NCBI GenBank assembly: GCA_003251995.1
Contig: QKDT01000324.1
Coordinates: 1 to 5,512, forward strand
Direction of reading: 5' to 3'
From: Desulfovibrio desulfuricans
GTDB taxonomy: Bacteria; Desulfobacterota; Desulfovibrionia; Desulfovibrionales; Desulfovibrionaceae
Length of the DNA: 5,512 nt
Made by a program: the position numbers and the translations under genes. Shown here piece by piece: positions 5,136 to 5,512 of the stretch. Every line of letters starts with the position of its first letter. The stretch's first letter is position 1. The notes under the pieces were generated by a model, which saw only the letters and a list, made by a program, of their open reading frames with translations, was not told the origin of the DNA and did no database searches.

Positions 5136-5512
5136 ATGATAAGCACGGACAAGAGGGGCACTGGCCCGCTGTATTTGCAGATATACAGCCAGTTAAAGCA
5201 AGACATTACCTGCGGAACGCTTGCAGAGGGCACGGTACTGACCGGCAGCAGAATGCTGGCATCCATGTTGGGCGTCAGTCGCAATACTGTGGACAACGCC
5301 TATAGTCAACTGGTGGCAGAGGGCTACATTGCCGCGAGCAGGGGCGTTGGCTTTATGGTGCTGCATGTCCCAAGCATTGAAGTGCCACATACACAGCGCG
5401 GCAGCACACCGCAGCACATGTTGCAGCACTCTGTACAGGCCAATGGCATTCAAACAGGGCTAGCACAACAGGATAAGCAGGCGCACGGGCAGCCCATTAT
5501 TTATGATCTGAC
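5136..5512 (+). CDS. MocR-type GntR-family transcriptional regulator, N-terminal part (cut by window end)
   Basis: The frame from ATG 5136 stays open for 125 codons to the window end, so the gene is partial at its 3' end. GGAG at 5124-5127 supports this start. Residues 11-76 form a GntR winged helix: PLYLQIYSQLKQDI, then LASMLGVSRNTVDNAYSQL from 41, and the wing GYIAASRGVGFMVL at 63-76. A polar linker of about 45 residues follows, and the visible part ends IIYDL, resembling the beginning of the PLP-dependent aminotransferase-like domain of MocR proteins. That domain is expected to fill the following roughly 350 codons outside the window. The usual 'LPSSR/LPSKR' motif before the recognition helix reads LTGSR (35-39), so the conserved proline is missing; the Arg is kept. 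It probably controls the divergent EamA transporter and itself, with PLP or a PLP adduct as effector. MocR assignment is likely rather than certain because the catalytic-like domain is not visible. Confidence 0.85.
   Translation, partial: MISTDKRGTGPLYLQIYSQLKQDITCGTLAEGTVLTGSRMLASMLGVSRNTVDNAYSQLVAEGYIAASRGVGFMVLHVPSIEVPHTQRGSTPQHMLQHSVQANGIQTGLAQQDKQAHGQPIIYDL

Overview
The window is an ordinary chromosomal stretch, most likely from a Desulfovibrio-type sulfate reducer or close relative. It is moderately GC-rich, and its chemoreceptor has the 'LGKDPGDL' style of HAMP entry that I associate with Desulfovibrio receptors. The assignment is inference from protein style, not from a marker gene. 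Four genes are supported: three complete and one cut by the right edge.

Layout. Positions 1-704 hold no convincing gene. They contain a directly repeated intergenic element with a period of 352 bp, the left copy cut by the window edge. In the second copy the core folds into a hairpin of about 100 nt. A C/T-rich leader follows, with a terminator-like hairpin just before the first gene. Positions 705-1694 (+) encode an OppD/DppD-type peptide ABC transporter ATPase with no permease, binding protein or second ATPase beside it in the window. Positions 1695-2020 are non-coding and carry a plausible sigma-70-type promoter. Positions 2021-3778 (+) encode a membrane chemoreceptor (MCP). Positions 3779-4011 separate convergent genes and hold a strong GC-rich inverted repeat, probably a two-way terminator. 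Positions 4012-5025 (-) encode a ten-helix EamA/DMT-family transporter. Positions 5026-5135 are a divergent promoter region with three copies of a GTGCCA half-site. From 5136 (+) a MocR-type GntR regulator begins and runs off the window.

How the genes relate. The EamA transporter and the MocR-type regulator form a divergent pair, the usual arrangement in which the regulator controls its neighbour, and the shared intergenic region carries a candidate operator. The peptide transporter ATPase and the chemoreceptor lie in the same direction but are separated by about 325 bp with a promoter candidate, so they need not be co-transcribed. I found no CRISPR array, tRNA, rRNA, transposase or phage gene. 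The parts most worth a second look are the long-hairpin repeat and the MocR/EamA operator. I do not see strong evidence for an entirely new multi-gene system.
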